Below are positions 1 to 11,945 of a stretch of 64,000 nucleotides of DNA, in pieces; the first letter of the stretch is position 1, and each line of letters opens with the position of its first letter. The position numbers and the translations under genes were made by a program. The DNA lies in assembly GCA_963854835.1 (NCBI GenBank), contig OY978526.1:24024334-24088333 (forward strand). The letters are read 5' to 3'. The notes beneath the pieces are model-generated. The model had not been told where the DNA came from and made no database searches. It saw only the letters and a list, made by a program, of their open reading frames with translations. The stretch is from Megamerina dolium (lineage: Eukaryota > Arthropoda > Insecta > Diptera > Megamerinidae).

Positions 1-183
1 CAAAACTCTTGTGGGAGCTGATATATTTATGTTTTTCAGATCAACTCTTGCAAAATCAAGAAGCTTCAAAAGTTTGATTGTTCTTCTTTTTATCTCCCCT
101 TTCCTTTAATTTTCTTTTCCGTTTCTGGATTTGGGTACAATGGAAGTTTGACTGAGTACCCTGGTTCTTGTCCTTCCCACCTT

Positions 184-216
184 TTCACTTCACTTCACTT
201 CACTTCACTTCACTTC
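184..216. repeat. CACTT pentamer microsatellite in the flank of gene A
   Basis: About six copies of a CACTT unit. The same block, in inverted orientation, flanks genes F (near 29,735-29,765) and M4 (near 52,763-52,790), together with the sequence around it. It marks an inverted copy of the whole 5' flank of the receptor genes. Confidence 0.9.
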
Positions 217-299
217 AAATAAATAAGTGAATTTTATACGTGAGATATCGCGTAGTTTTTTTAATAACGCGATATTTATGGTTGTTGTTGGTTGATACA

Positions 300-760
300 C
301 CAAACTTTACGCTACAAAAAACATTCATATTCTCCAGAAATCTTATTGTGGGATTAAAATCGAATCATTGTATATAATTTTCTGTCAATACCCGTCAATA
401 TTGATGGGATATGGTCCTCCGTTTTACAAAGTACACAAGTTTAGTACGAGGAATAACAGTAAAAAGTGAACGAAAAAGAACGGTAAAGAGACAATAGAAG
501 CAATGTTTAAATCAGTTCTTGCTTTCTTTCTTTCTCTTTGTTAACAGTGGTTCCGTTGTTATTTGCCCAAAACAATGAAGAGTGTTAAAGCCGATGATAG
601 TTGAGAGGGAATCATCATTCGCAAATTAATGTTTAATGTGAACGTGTTTATTACACATTCATTTGCATTATTTTATTTTCTGATAACCATTTCAGTATTA
701 GCGCTTTTTATTTCAATCTAATTTAATAATTATTATTAATTAATATAAAATCGAAGCACA
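300..760 (+). promoter_or_regulatory. Family-wide upstream block with candidate core promoter of gene A
   Basis: This 460-bp block directly precedes the ATG exon and recurs upstream of D, F, A', M4 (partly deleted) and A''. Near its 3' end is an initiator-like TCATTC at 615-620, about 32 bp after a weak TATA-like GTTAAAG at 584-590. The H genes have the same layout with a better TATA-like box. Conservation is seen; promoter function and the start site at about 617 are inferred. Confidence 0.5.
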
Positions 761-1944
761 ATGCAGAATTCACATAAAAATTACAAAATATCACAAATAT
801 CAACGTCAAGTAAGTGTTACCGTTATGCAATAATATCTGTTATACTCGAAACGCGATATCATAATTCCTACGTATCTGCGGAAATGGTGCTTATTCTCTT
901 GACCACATTCTTCAATATATCTTAACTAAAAACACTATGTTTATTCTTTTTTAGTTAGTGTTTATCGCGACATGCGCTGTGCAGTTTGTAACGATCATTG
1001 CTCGAAAAGGAACTATGGAGTTTATACATGTGGTGCTTGTAGAGTGTCTTTCGCAAAATACGCGCACTCACTAAAACCCTACGTATCCACTGGGATTATT
1101 CCAGATAAATGTATAATTGATAGCACAACACGTAAACAATGTCCATCATGTCGTTTAAAAAGGTGTTTTGAAGTTGGAATGCAGAGTACGGATCATATAC
1201 AAGGTAAGATCTTGCCGACATTCTTTAATATACCTTATCTAAAAGCACTATGTTTATTCTTGTTTAGGTAGTGCATTACAAGACATGCGCTGTGCAGTTT
1301 GTAATGATCACTGCTCGGGAAGGAACTATGGAGCTTATACATGTGATGCTTGTAGAACGTTCTTTAAAAGATCCATGCGATCTAAATATACTTACAAATG
1401 CATTGGAAATATTCCAGATGAGTGTGTGGTTGATATTACACAATCTAGAAGGTGTAATTCATGTCGTTTGAACAGATGTTTTGAAGTTGGCATGAAAATA
1501 AACGCTAAATCAATGCCGATTCCTGCAGCTCGTCATAGCTCTGTTGATTTCACATCAGTACCACCAACAAATGAGTCTGTAGTGCTACCAACTGCATCAC
1601 TGGCCACAAGCGAAAGTATTGAAGACTCCACTGGTGGTGTACCCCCAACTGCACCACAAACGACGACCACAGAGAGCGGCAAAGATTCCGCTGCCAGGAG
1701 CACTTCTAACGATATCGAATATATATTTGCAGCTTTGCAAGAACGTGAATCAATGCCAGGTCCTCAAGCTCCCCATGTTCCGATGTATTACGGATCCATA
1801 CAATCACAACACTCACTGGATTCACAGGCTGCACAGCAATATTATATAGCGCAAAATCTCGGATCCTCACAATCGACTACTGTCGAAAGTACCCAAGATA
1901 CTGCTGCTGGGTATTCTTTCAACATTGCCACATCGGATTTTTGA
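761..1944 (+). CDS. Gene A: tailless-related nuclear receptor with two tandem DBDs and no LBD
   Basis: Model: exons 761-809, 955-1203 and 1268-1944, introns of 145 and 64 bp with GT/AG ends, all junctions phase 1; 324 aa. Start: ATG 761 in a 49-nt exon conserved in all close paralogs. DBD1 (residues 25-82) has C25, C28, C42 and C45, but the first ligand of finger 2 is Ser61, so finger 2 has only C69, C79 and C82. Its P-box region CGACRVSF also breaks the usual FF. DBD2 (108-165) has all eight cysteines, P-box CDACRTFF and finger-2 spacing C-x7-C. A Ser/Thr/Pro-rich tail with repeated ESIQDS-like motifs ends at TGA 1942-1944. It is probably a nuclear DNA-binding regulator. DBD1 may be non-functional or skipped, since its exon is 249 nt. 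Splicing is predicted, not observed. Confidence 0.75.
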
Positions 1945-2960
1945 ATTTTGCGAGATTTTCAATCACTTCCGAAACCTGCAGCTTCTCGAGCTTCTGTTGA
2001 GTTCGGATTCAGACCACCAACTTACGCACTGAATTCAGCTAACGCTGCAAAGCAAAGTGGTTTATCACAAGGACCTGGATTACTACCATCTGCATCACTG
2101 GTGACTAACGAGGGTATCCAAGTTACCGCTGGTGGAATACCACCCACTGTACCACAAACGGCTACCACCCAAGACATACAGGACTCCACTATCGGGTACC
2201 TTTTTAACGATATTCCAAATGCTGCAACCGCTTATGCTTCTGTCGGTTGCACTTCCCTACCAGCAACACACGCGTTGGAATCGAATAATTCTAAGCAGCT
2301 ACATAACACATTGCAAGAATTTGTAGTACTATCAACTGCCCTATAAACGGCTGTCACCGACAGCATCCACGATGCCGCTGCTGGACATCTTTTCAACGAT
2401 ATCGGATGGATAAAGGAAACATGGTCGTTTGATCCATTGTCCATGCCGGAGCAGATATGCCTCTTTGAGAACTCGAGCAAGGACATATTCATTCTGACAT
2501 TAGCACAACATATGACGCCACTGGATATTTCACAACTATTAAACTCCTATGAGAAAGAGAACAAAAATGCTAATAAGACTGGTTTTTCTATAGTCTCACG
2601 TGAGGCGAAGGCTTTCCAAAATGTGCTAAATGTACTATTCCACCTTGCATTGGACCCCAAAGAATACCATTACTTGCGAATCATTGCACTGCTCAGACCA
2701 CCAACTTCGAATATATCAGGATATTCTAATGTTGGAGTTCTTGAGAGAATGCAGGATCAGGCGAAAACTGTATTACAAGCCTAAATTCATCAAATGTATC
2801 CCAATGATACTAGCCGTTTCAATACCATAATGGAGGTGACAGTGCTCACGGATAATGTTTCCAATTTAACAATTGACGAGTTGTTCTTTCATAATGTCGA
2901 AGGTGCAACGAAAACTACGCTGTCTTTCTGTGTGACATATTGGAATCAACTGGTGGGATA
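1945..2960 (+). pseudogene. LBD relic of gene A, in frame behind three stop codons
   Basis: The reading frame of exon 3 continues without a frameshift from 1945 to about 2920, interrupted only by the terminal TGA (1942), TAA (2344) and TAA (2782). Part 1948-2346 continues the Ser/Thr-rich repeat tail. Part 2437-2784 is LBD: MPEQICLFENSSKDIF, LTLAQHMTPLDISQLL and EYHYLRIIALLR match helices 3-5 and 7-8 of tailless-type receptors. Helix 10-12 sequence (NVSNLTIDELFF) follows, then a 2-nt difference from copy A' breaks the end. It is likely untranslated remains, unless stop readthrough occurs. Confidence 0.7.
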
Positions 2961-4740
2961 GAGAGACGTGCTTTGTTACAATGTTTTTTACAATGCCTTC
3001 ATAAACATTTAATGTTTAGTATAATAATGTATTTATGTAAGTGAATGTACAATATTTATTTAATTCTTTGTATGTATGCGTATATTTATATGTAAAATGT
3101 GTATCGTTACGTATTTATATTCTAATTTTTAAGTAGAAGAGGCTCTTAATTTACCTACTCTACGTATAAGTGGATGTTTACTATATGTATATATATCTGA
3201 AATAGTTGGAAAATAGAGGCGGATAGAGGGATAGACTAACTAACAGTACAACAAAGCCGATTAAATTGACAGGTTTAAAGAAATGTTAACAACTAAAAGT
3301 AACTAAAAATGTATTTATGTAAACAGACAAAATGGTGATAAATTCATCATTGTCTAAAAAGTACATTTAAAAGTGAATCGCTCATAGAAAATTGTATGTT
3401 TCATCAGATCCTGAAGCTAGTTTGCGACCTTGTTGGCAATTTATATTTTAAATAAATACTTTTATACTGAAGTGTAAGTCTAAATTAAAGAAAAATTTCA
3501 AAATTTCAACGTAAATGAAAAAGTTTTAAATATGTTAGTGAACACGTCGTTTTAAATGACTAAGTATAATTACCAAATAAATGAAACGTTGTTGAAACTT
3601 AATATGTGATTTTGACTAAAACGCATTTAAGCTTTTGACTGTGATTACGGTCCAATATATTTAGGAGGTATAAATCTTAATTTTACGGATTGTACAGATG
3701 TAGTAAGTGACCCCCATGCGGAAGAACTAAACGGCCGGAAAACCAGCACCTGACTTCGGCATCACAACGGCTACATCACTACTCATCACTTCTATTACTT
3801 CTCATTAAACAATTTTCACTTCTCAGTTCTCGTAAATGTGGGTAAAATATTTGGGTAAATATGGAAAATAATGGTCATTAATGTGTGAGTATGGAGCCAC
3901 ATTAGACAGTGGGCGTGGCTCAGCCAATTTTGCGGCACTATTTCTAACCGCAGTACTAATCCGTGGATCATATATGATAGACAAAGGGTTTGGTGAGTTA
4001 TGGGAGTGTTAAAATTTATCATCATTAAATCGATTATTTCGGCAACTCTGTTGACGAACGATCAAAAATTTATTGTTTTTCTATAACTTCGAAGATTCCT
4101 TTAAGCGAATAGAAACAATTGATGAAATGAATATCTAGTGTACTCATGCAGGGTATAAAAAACCAACAACTAAAATGCCAATGGTGCCTTTATGATTTCA
4201 GGTTAAGCTTCTATTTAAAATTGTCCCCTTTGAAAACTGATTGACCGAACTTTGTGTATATTACGCCTAATATTACTTATATCCTTGAAGAGAAAATATT
4301 TTAACGTCCGTTGTGTCACTTTGTATATATCTCTAAGCAAAACCATATGTGATCCTCTCATTAGGCAAGTACTATAAATTAATCAGATTATTTGAATTTA
4401 ATTCGACAATTTTCATTATAAAAAATAAACCTTTTAATTTTCGCTTACTTATTAATTAAATTCTTCAAAAGAGCCACATGTATTTAAAATTCTAGTTATT
4501 TTAAAGGACTATATTTACGCTATGATATCGAAAATATATTCAATCCAGTATTGGTGTATGAACTACAGGTGGACATAGTGTCGGCATTCCTTTTAAAAAC
4601 CCAGAGGAATAGAACGGTAAGCAAATACCTGAAGAAGATCAGTTTACAATGAATATAATAAAAATTTAGTGAGTGAGCCCCTGATGAAAGCAGCTGTTTA
4701 ATTCTGTCTCGTTTACATTGAATCGTAAGAAAATGAAACA
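2961..4740. other. AT-rich 3' flank of gene A
   Basis: No gene seen. It is a duplicate of about 39,960-41,900 in unit 2, minus the RTE-like insertion there. An old DINE-like fragment lies inside at about 3,830-4,160. The homology to unit 2 stops near 4,640. Confidence 0.6.
3830..4160 (-). mobile_element. Decayed DINE-1-like fragment
   Basis: It contains the family hallmarks GTGGGCGTGGCT at about 3,909 and a terminal ATGCAGGGTATA at about 4,147. The second copy is at about 40,560-40,890. It is short and diverged, so it is assigned by motif only. Confidence 0.4.
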
Positions 4741-5218
4741 GCAAATACATCAAATAAAGCTGTGTTTTTAATGTATAAAACTGAGATTATCAAAGATCGA
4801 TAGACATACGATCGATACACAAAGAGTACATAAAATACTTCAAAGTACCTATGAAAAAAGCGAGAGATCGATTTTCGATTTCAAGAACATAATGTTGCGA
4901 CATTTTACAAATAAATACAAAAAAACAAAAAACAAAATAAATATATACACTCATATATATGTGATTTTATATTTTTAAGAGTATACCCAGCCACTGAATC
5001 TTGGATACTCCCGATAGTAGATGTTAACATTAAGTTGCTGGGTATATTTATGTGAATCAACTACGTTTGGTTGTTGTTGTAGAAATCCGAATTCCGGAAG
5101 CAGTATGAGGTAAAAGGGGTCAGAATCCGACAGTAGCATGAGAAGCTCCTTGTGATGTGTTATGTTGCTGTGCTGAATTATTCGAATCAAGTTGGTCTCT
5201 TGACGGAAGGGATTCGGA

Positions 5219-5991
5219 CTAGGCAGGAGAACAAGATGCGACAGGACTCGCCGGTATTAGCAAACTTTCCCAATTTCCAAAATCCCATTCGTTATTGTTG
5301 GAAGAATACCCAACTGCTACGTCTTGGTTACTCTCGATAGTCGCCGTTTCTGGTGATCTTACTCCTTGTGATGTACTTTGTTGTTGTGCAACCTCTAGAT
5401 CTAGTGAGCATGGTTGTTGTAAGGATTGCGAATCCACTGAAGCTTGGGGATCTGTAACATTCAGTTCTAATCTCAATTTTTTCGATGTACTTGGTTCCTG
5501 TGCAGAATCATCTGAATCCAGTGGGGATAACGGTGGCAGGGTTAGGAAATCGGCAGAAGCACGAAGAGCTGTAGGACTTGACAGTGCGTCTTCTTCTTGA
5601 TCAGCTTCATCTGTATATCGTCTCTGTGGGGATTTGCGTGTTCCACGTTTGCATCTTGGCTTCATTCATGCCAACGTCTATACATTTCTTGAGACGACAT
5701 GGTATACACACTTTGCGGCTTTTTTCGTTAATTAAACATTCATGTTCACGTCCGCCATGGCATGCGTAGGATTTACCGACCGTATGCCAACGTTGGAAAA
5801 ATATTGCACAAGCTTTACATGTACGAACATCATAATGCCTTCCGTGGCTTTTATCTCCACAAACCTTACACAAGTTGTGGACTGAATCACTTTCTGAAGA
5901 AGAAAAATTATTATTATTATTAACTATTGTCCTCACTTGGCGGCGATGATTTTGATAGTTTGTGTTTACGATTCTTACCTGCATTCTGCAT
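5219..5991 (-). pseudogene. Gene B: single-DBD tailless-related receptor, frameshifted copy
   Basis: Model: ATG exon 5991-5979 (13 nt, ends CAG/GTAAGA), second exon from 5893 after TTCTTCAG. The DBD has all eight cysteines, P-box CKACAIFFQR, finger-2 spacing C-x7-C and GM after the DBD. At about 5,660-5,670, right behind the DBD, five nucleotides are missing compared with B', and the frame is lost. In the other frame a 148-codon acidic and Ser/Gln-rich tail runs on to a stop at 5219. No LBD is visible. B' carries a different lesion, so the intact parent is not in the window. A splice event across the lesion could in principle rescue it; I see no clear site pair. Confidence 0.7.
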
Positions 5992-7020
5992 TGCGTGCGG
6001 AAATTATTTTTACTAATTTTATTTTGCGCTGTAGGACTTCTTGATTTCACGAAATTTCATAAACGACAATATTGAGATATTAATTGGATTGCAAAAACAT
6101 GTACTAGCTACTTGATTATTTTCGGGAATGGGCTATAATCATATGAAATCAAAATCAAGGAGAACAAAGAAACGAATGCAAACCTTAGACTTTACCGTTC
6201 TGTATTCTGTTATTATTGTTGTTCCTATTGGCTTGTTGTGATTATGCGATCATCTTAATCATTTGTACTTCTCGCCTTTACACAGTGTTGCCTGCTTCAT
6301 TCGTGTGCTGTACATACTGGTGCCCATAAACAGTTATATTTTTTTTTATTAATCCTCACAGAGAGTATTTATTAGACAATATTATTTTAATACTCATTTA
6401 ATTGTTAATAATTTTTCTTTTTTTATAACATCAACAAATGCCTATGAGCACTTAGCCAATGATCTCCAGCAGTACTTGAAGACAATCATTATGTTGATAG
6501 TGACATTTTTAGACTGTAATGTGTGGCGAAATTTCTGTAGCCTGTAATATTCAGTTAAGCCTTTCAATATAGAGCGTCATTGTTGATCGTTAGAATTAGT
6601 GTAAATTGAAATTTTACGAATACACGGAACTCACCCGCATCCAGGACGTAAAATTCTTCGGGTTGCAAAGGGCTATAGCAATAGTTAAGATAAAATGACA
6701 TTTTAACGATTTAGAATGCCTTCTAACTCTATTATAGTCGCTTTGAATGACATTTTAGTTCAAGAATATGTTCTAATTAAAGAATGATGTGGTGTTGTTT
6801 TAAATGCTTTAAAGCTGCACTCAGTGACACGTTTATGAACAAAATTGTAATAAAATATTTGTTATCAAATAGTAAGTTTAAAAAGTTAAATATTTCCCAA
6901 AATTATTATAAAATTATGAGCAAAGTATGCTTTGAAGGCAACATACGAGTATTTTACTAAATTTTTGATGATGTAGTCGGTAAGTATAAGAAGAGTGTAA
7001 TTCTTTCCAGTGTAATTATA
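5992..7020. other. 5' flank of gene B
   Basis: No gene seen. It is nearly identical to about 47,005-48,030 in front of B'. The match ends exactly at the left end of the mariner-like element at 7,021. Confidence 0.7.
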
Positions 7021-7125
7021 AAGGGTTATCCATTTTGCGGTTTTAAAAGTAAATGTAAATAAAACACATATAAAATATTTTTTATCATGATATTTCTTTT
7101 TTATTATAAAGTTTGGACGTTGACA

Positions 7126-7922
7126 TTATGTGTGAAATACTACATCATTTAAGTGACCACCACGCGAATTGTTGCAAGCATCGATTCTTTTGAGGTAATT
7201 TTTGACCACTTTTTGACACATATTGGACGGTATCTCAGCCATAACGTGACGAATGTTGGTTTTTAGGTGCTCAAGAGTTAAAGGTTTATCTGCATAAACA
7301 CGGTCTTTCGCGTAGCCCCACAAAAAAAGTCAAGCGGTGTCAAATCGCATGATCTTGGTGGCCACTTGATATCGCCACGACGAGAAATTACGCGGCCAGA
7401 AAATTTCTCTTAAAACAACAATAAAGCCATATTCGCTCAAGTTGTGTGGCATGTGGCACCGTCTTGTTGAAACCACATATTCTCTAACTCGTATTCTTCA
7501 ATAGTATTCAAAAAAAAGTCGATTGTCATGTGACCATAACGCTCCGAATTGACGGTGACAGTCGTTCCATCGTCGTTTTCGAAGAAGTAAGGTCCAATCA
7601 CACCTCCGGAACAAAGAGCGCACCAAGCAGTGACTTTTTGTGGATGTAGTGGCCTCTCTTCAATTATTTGAGGATTCTCAGAACCCGAAATACGACAATT
7701 TTGTTTGTTAACACACCCACCGAGTGAGAAATGTGCTTCGTCGCTGAAGAAAATTTTGTTCGAAAAATCGCCGTCCACCGCCTGTTGTTCAAGCACCCAT
7801 TCGACGTATCTACGACGTTGTGAATGGTCAGCTGGCTTCAGTTGTTGTGTGAGCTGGATTTTATATGGTGTAGGTATATAAAATCCATATGTAGGTTGTC
7901 TAAATCCTTTTAGACAAGCCAT
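7126..7922 (-). pseudogene. C-terminal half of the mariner-like transposase (DDE/D domain)
   Basis: It contains the first Asp (FSDEAHF), the second (QQDGATCHTT) and the third (LTPLDFF), which define a Tc1/mariner catalytic core. In-frame stops lie just after the second Asp block, and a frameshift follows the third. It cannot make an active transposase. The matching N-terminal half is at 16,597-16,936, beyond the BEL insertion. Confidence 0.8.
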
Positions 7923-8343
7923 ATAGTCAGTCCCTGAAAGAAGGAAGTAAAAATAATGAAATAGTATTTATAAAATGAAATAATGATACTTACTATTTTT
8001 AGTTACCTTACCTTGCATACTTACCATATGGCAACCCAACTCTCCACATAAATTCCCCTTTTATGTTTTTGGGTTTTCGCGGTTCGCGTTATGATCGACC
8101 GATGTTATCATCTATACTTTCGGTCCTGGAGTCTATCGAGATCGTGCCATTCCGCCCATTACAATAATTTTAACATTTAACGTGTAAGATTTATTTTATT
8201 TGTTCGTGAAAAGATTTGCTTATATCGCGTATTTCCACTTACAAGTTTATACTTACAAATGAAGTGTGATTAAGATCATTAAATTGTTAAACTCAAACCA
8301 TACTGTGTTATTTCATACCAGCCATAAAGGGTGAAGTTAAATA
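7897..8343 (+). repeat. 5' LTR of the BEL/Pao element
   Basis: 447 bp, matching the 3' LTR with about six or seven visible differences. Its left boundary is set by the TAGGT target duplication, its right boundary by the start of the BEL-type leader TTGGTCCTTCGAGCC. Confidence 0.92.
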
Positions 8344-8859
8344 TTGGTCCTTCGAGCCAACGAAAAGAATCGGCGCGTATAATTCGTAAAATTAAGAGGT
8401 GAGGTAAAGACACAAAATTATGTACATAAAGTGAAGTGCAAAACATTAAAAAACAAACAATAATACATAAAAAGAAAAAAAAATAAAGCCACATAGTGTC
8501 AGTGAACATATAATATACAAACACTAGACAATTACAAATTTTATATACGAACAAAAAAAAAAATAAAAAATAAAATTTTTTTTTTATTGAAATTTTTTTA
8601 TATATAAATATTGAAACGAAAATAATTGAAAATTAAAAAAAATAATAATAATACAACGAAAAACAACAGAAATATACAGTGGAAGTTAAAACAATACATA
8701 AGCCCTATTGTACACACGGGCATATATATTTAATAAAAATAAAAATAAAGATAACGTAAAACGGACAAAAAAAACACGAGCGGCGGCATCGTTTGAATTG
8801 GGGCAGCAGCAGCATCAACACCAACACCAGCTGAATACAGATAAGAAAACAAAAATTCT

Positions 8860-9538
8860 GATTTTTTTAAATATATTATATATTCTCATATATATATTTC
8901 GTTTTATATATCTTCATATATATTTCTTTTTCGTATATATATTCACTTATATACATACATATATACACATTTCATCTCTATATATTCTCATATATATACT
9001 CAAATTTCATCACTTTATATATTTTCATATATATATTGCATTTTGGCATATACATATATTCACGGGTATATATACATAATTCGTTTCAATTTCATATATC
9101 CACATATATATATACCTCTATACATATATTCTCATATATATATTTTCTTCGGTATATATATTCGCTTATATATACACAAATATTTTCATATATATATTGC
9201 ATTTTGGTATATATATTCACGGGTATATATACATAATTCGTTTCAATTTTATATATCCACATATATATATACCTCTATACATATATTCTCATATATATTT
9301 TCTTCGGTATATATATTCGCTTATATATACACAAATTTCATCTCTATATATATTCTCTTATATATATATTTCGTTTTGGTATATACATATATTCACATAT
9401 ATACACATTTCATCTCTATATATTCTCATATATATACACAAATTTCATCACTTTATATATTTTCATATATGTATATATTGCACTTTGGTATATATATTCA
9501 CGGGTATATATACATAATTCGTTTCAATTTTATATATC

Positions 9539-9573
<35 letters not shown>

Positions 9574-9960
9574 CTATACATATATTCTCATATATATTTT
9601 CTTCGGTATATATATTCGCTTATATATACACAAATTTCATCTCTCTATATATTCTCTTATATATATTTCGTTTTGGTATATATGTACATATATTCACATA
9701 TATACACATTTCATCTCTATATATTCTCATATATATACACAAATTTCATCACTTTATATATTTTCATATATATATTGCATTTTGGTATATATATTCACGG
9801 GTATATATACATAATTCGTTTCAATTTTATATATCCACATATATATGTATACCTCTATACATATATTCTCATATATATTTTCTTCGGTATATATATATTC
9901 CCTTAAATATATACATATTTCTTCTTTATATATATTCTCATATATATATTTTTCTAATTT
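8860..9960. repeat. Tandem TATA-rich repeat array in the BEL leader
   Basis: A block containing TTTTGGTATATATATTCACGGGTATATATAC recurs at about 9,040, 9,200, 9,480 and 9,777 (spacings about 161, 281 and 297 bp), with shorter repeats between. Long open frames here encode only Tyr/Ile-rich low-complexity peptide and are a by-product of the repeat. Confidence 0.85.
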
Positions 9961-10101
9961 ACGCATTATATCGATAACATTTCTGTTATCGATCGATAAA
10001 TTTCTCTATATCGATATCGTCGCATAATCGATCAGTGCATTTTGGTGCATTTTTTTTTTAAACTCTCTTCATTTCACAAATTTTGTTAGATTCGGTCAAA
10101 T

Positions 10102-11330
10102 ATGCCATTGACGAAATCACCAGAAAAGCAGGAAATTGCATCTGAAGGTCGTAGCATCTGAAGCTGACTCATCAGAGTCAGCTGGCGCTATTCCAAAAGG
10201 CGCAGTGGAAAAAATGCCAAAAGTTCCATCCGAAACATAAGAAACCCCTAGGAAAAGAGCTTATGACCCCTCCATGAATGAGTTCATTTTTGAGGCGGAC
10301 AACCTGGTGCATTTCTGCACGAAGCTTTCAACAATTCCGGTTGAAGACTTAACACCTTCTCTCCTGAAGGCTAAGCTCGAGGACTTGAGCTGCTATTATG
10401 ATCAAGTCCACGTTTAGAAGAGTAGGTTTAACGGATGAGGACGAGCTGCCCAGTAATTTCAAAATGGCAGCGAGAAATAAAATGGAACTCTGCCAAGAGC
10501 GCGTGCACACCATAAAAGCACAGATTTCGGATCTCTTAGAAGTTCAATCAGCCTCCAGATTGGAACTTCCATCACAAGCAGAAATTAACTCTATTTCTGC
10601 AACAGAGCAGGCAAATAATTCCGCGATTTGCCTGACTGTTCCTACTTGTGATACCGAAACATTTTCAGGCGGGTACGAAGAATGAACGTCCTTCCGCGAC
10701 ATGTTTACGGCGGTTTACATAAACCACCCTAAACTCTCTTCTGCCCAAAAACTGTATCATCTCCGATACAAAACTGCAGGAAAAGCTGGAGCTATTGTGA
10801 AGCAGTACGCGCTCAACAACGAAAATTTCGAATTGGCATGGAATGCGCTAAAGGCCCGCTTCGAAAACAAGCGAATTCTGGTCGATAAGCAAATAAAAAC
10901 TCTCTTGAACCTCCCTCAAGTGAGTTACGAGAATAGCGAGGCAATTCAGAAATTGCAAACCACGATCAATAATTCTCTGTCCGTCTTATCCTCTCAAGGC
11001 GTCTCGACAGAGAATTGGGACCCGATCCTGGTGCATATCTGTTGTTCAAAACTGCCTGAAGATTCCTTGGCTCTCTGGGAACAATCCCTAAGTTCCCGTA
11101 AGGATCTTCCAATATGGCAGCAGATGAACGAATTCTTGACTCTCAGGTATGAAGTCGTGGAGAGGCTCAACAGCGTCAAACCAAACAAATCAATATTTCT
11201 ATAAAACAGACCCCAGAACAAAACCCAAAACTTTTTTGCAGAAAGCAATCGGACATTCTCTTGTCCAATCTGCGAAGCCGCACATTCGCTTAAATCCTGT
11301 GAGCGGTTTAAAAAGTTAGTTGTTCGTGAT
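10102..11330 (+). pseudogene. BEL/Pao gag, broken
   Basis: The gag frame opens with ATG 10102 but meets TGA at 10159 and changes frame. Recognisable stretches run at 10,398-10,685 and 10,701-11,204. A TGA at 10683 stands where the second BEL fragment (near 17,820) has TGG in an EEW motif. A zinc-knuckle stretch (CPICEAAHSLKSC, then CLQCQRKHHTMLH) follows at about 11,255-11,460 in another frame. This is the structural protein that would form particles. Confidence 0.75.
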
Positions 11331-11333
11331 AGA

Positions 11334-11945
11334 GTGAGGCTAGTTCGAGAACACAATCTCTGTGAGAACTTCCTGGCCTTTACTCACCATAAACGGGACT
11401 GCAAGAGCAAACACTACTGTTTGCAATGTCAGCGAAAGCATCACACGATGCTTCACATACCAGCAGACAATATTCCCAGTAGGAACACCAAGGTTTTGGC
11501 GCAAACCTCCACGCTTCAGTCGCACAATAAGAAAAAGAGCACGCAGCAGACGATAACCCCCTCAAGAAACTCGAGAAGCCGGAGATCTCAGGACCGATCG
11601 TCCGAAGATGAGCAACCCTGCTCATCATGCTCCAAATCTTCTTCAAAGGTGCAAGCATTGTTCACCTCAAATGAAGAAAGAACTCTTTTACCCACAGCTC
11701 TTGTCTCTATAGAGCATCTTGGAGAACTTCACAAGGTTCGAGCACTCATCGACCAAGGTTCTCAACGAACATTCATCTCTACCAAGGTACAAAATCGGCT
11801 GCGGCTTCCTTCGCAAGCAACTCACGTCGTAATTTCTGGAATGGGTGGCAAAACCATCCAAAACTCTAACCAGACTTGTGCCGTTACATTAGTCGCTCCA
11901 AAGGCTAATAAAAAGTTACAGACACGGGCAATTGTACTCTCATAA
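11334..11945 (+). pseudogene. BEL/Pao zinc knuckle and aspartic protease segment
   Basis: This open segment contains the CxxC/HHTMLH zinc-knuckle end near its N-terminus, then a Ser/Arg-rich linker and a retropepsin-like domain with LIDQGSQRTFIS (Asp-Gln-Gly as the D-x-G catalytic motif). It ends in TAA at 11943. A related frame with SDLIPQILL continues to about 12,170. It would process the polyprotein; here it is separated from pol by stops. Confidence 0.75.

Noticed and set aside
617..650. Downstream promoter element after the TCATTC initiator
   Set aside because: A CGTG is present but about four bases off the required spacing.
9043..9906. 287-codon open frame rich in Tyr and Ile
   Set aside because: It lies wholly in the TATA-type tandem repeat of the BEL leader; stop-free by composition, no codon or domain signal.
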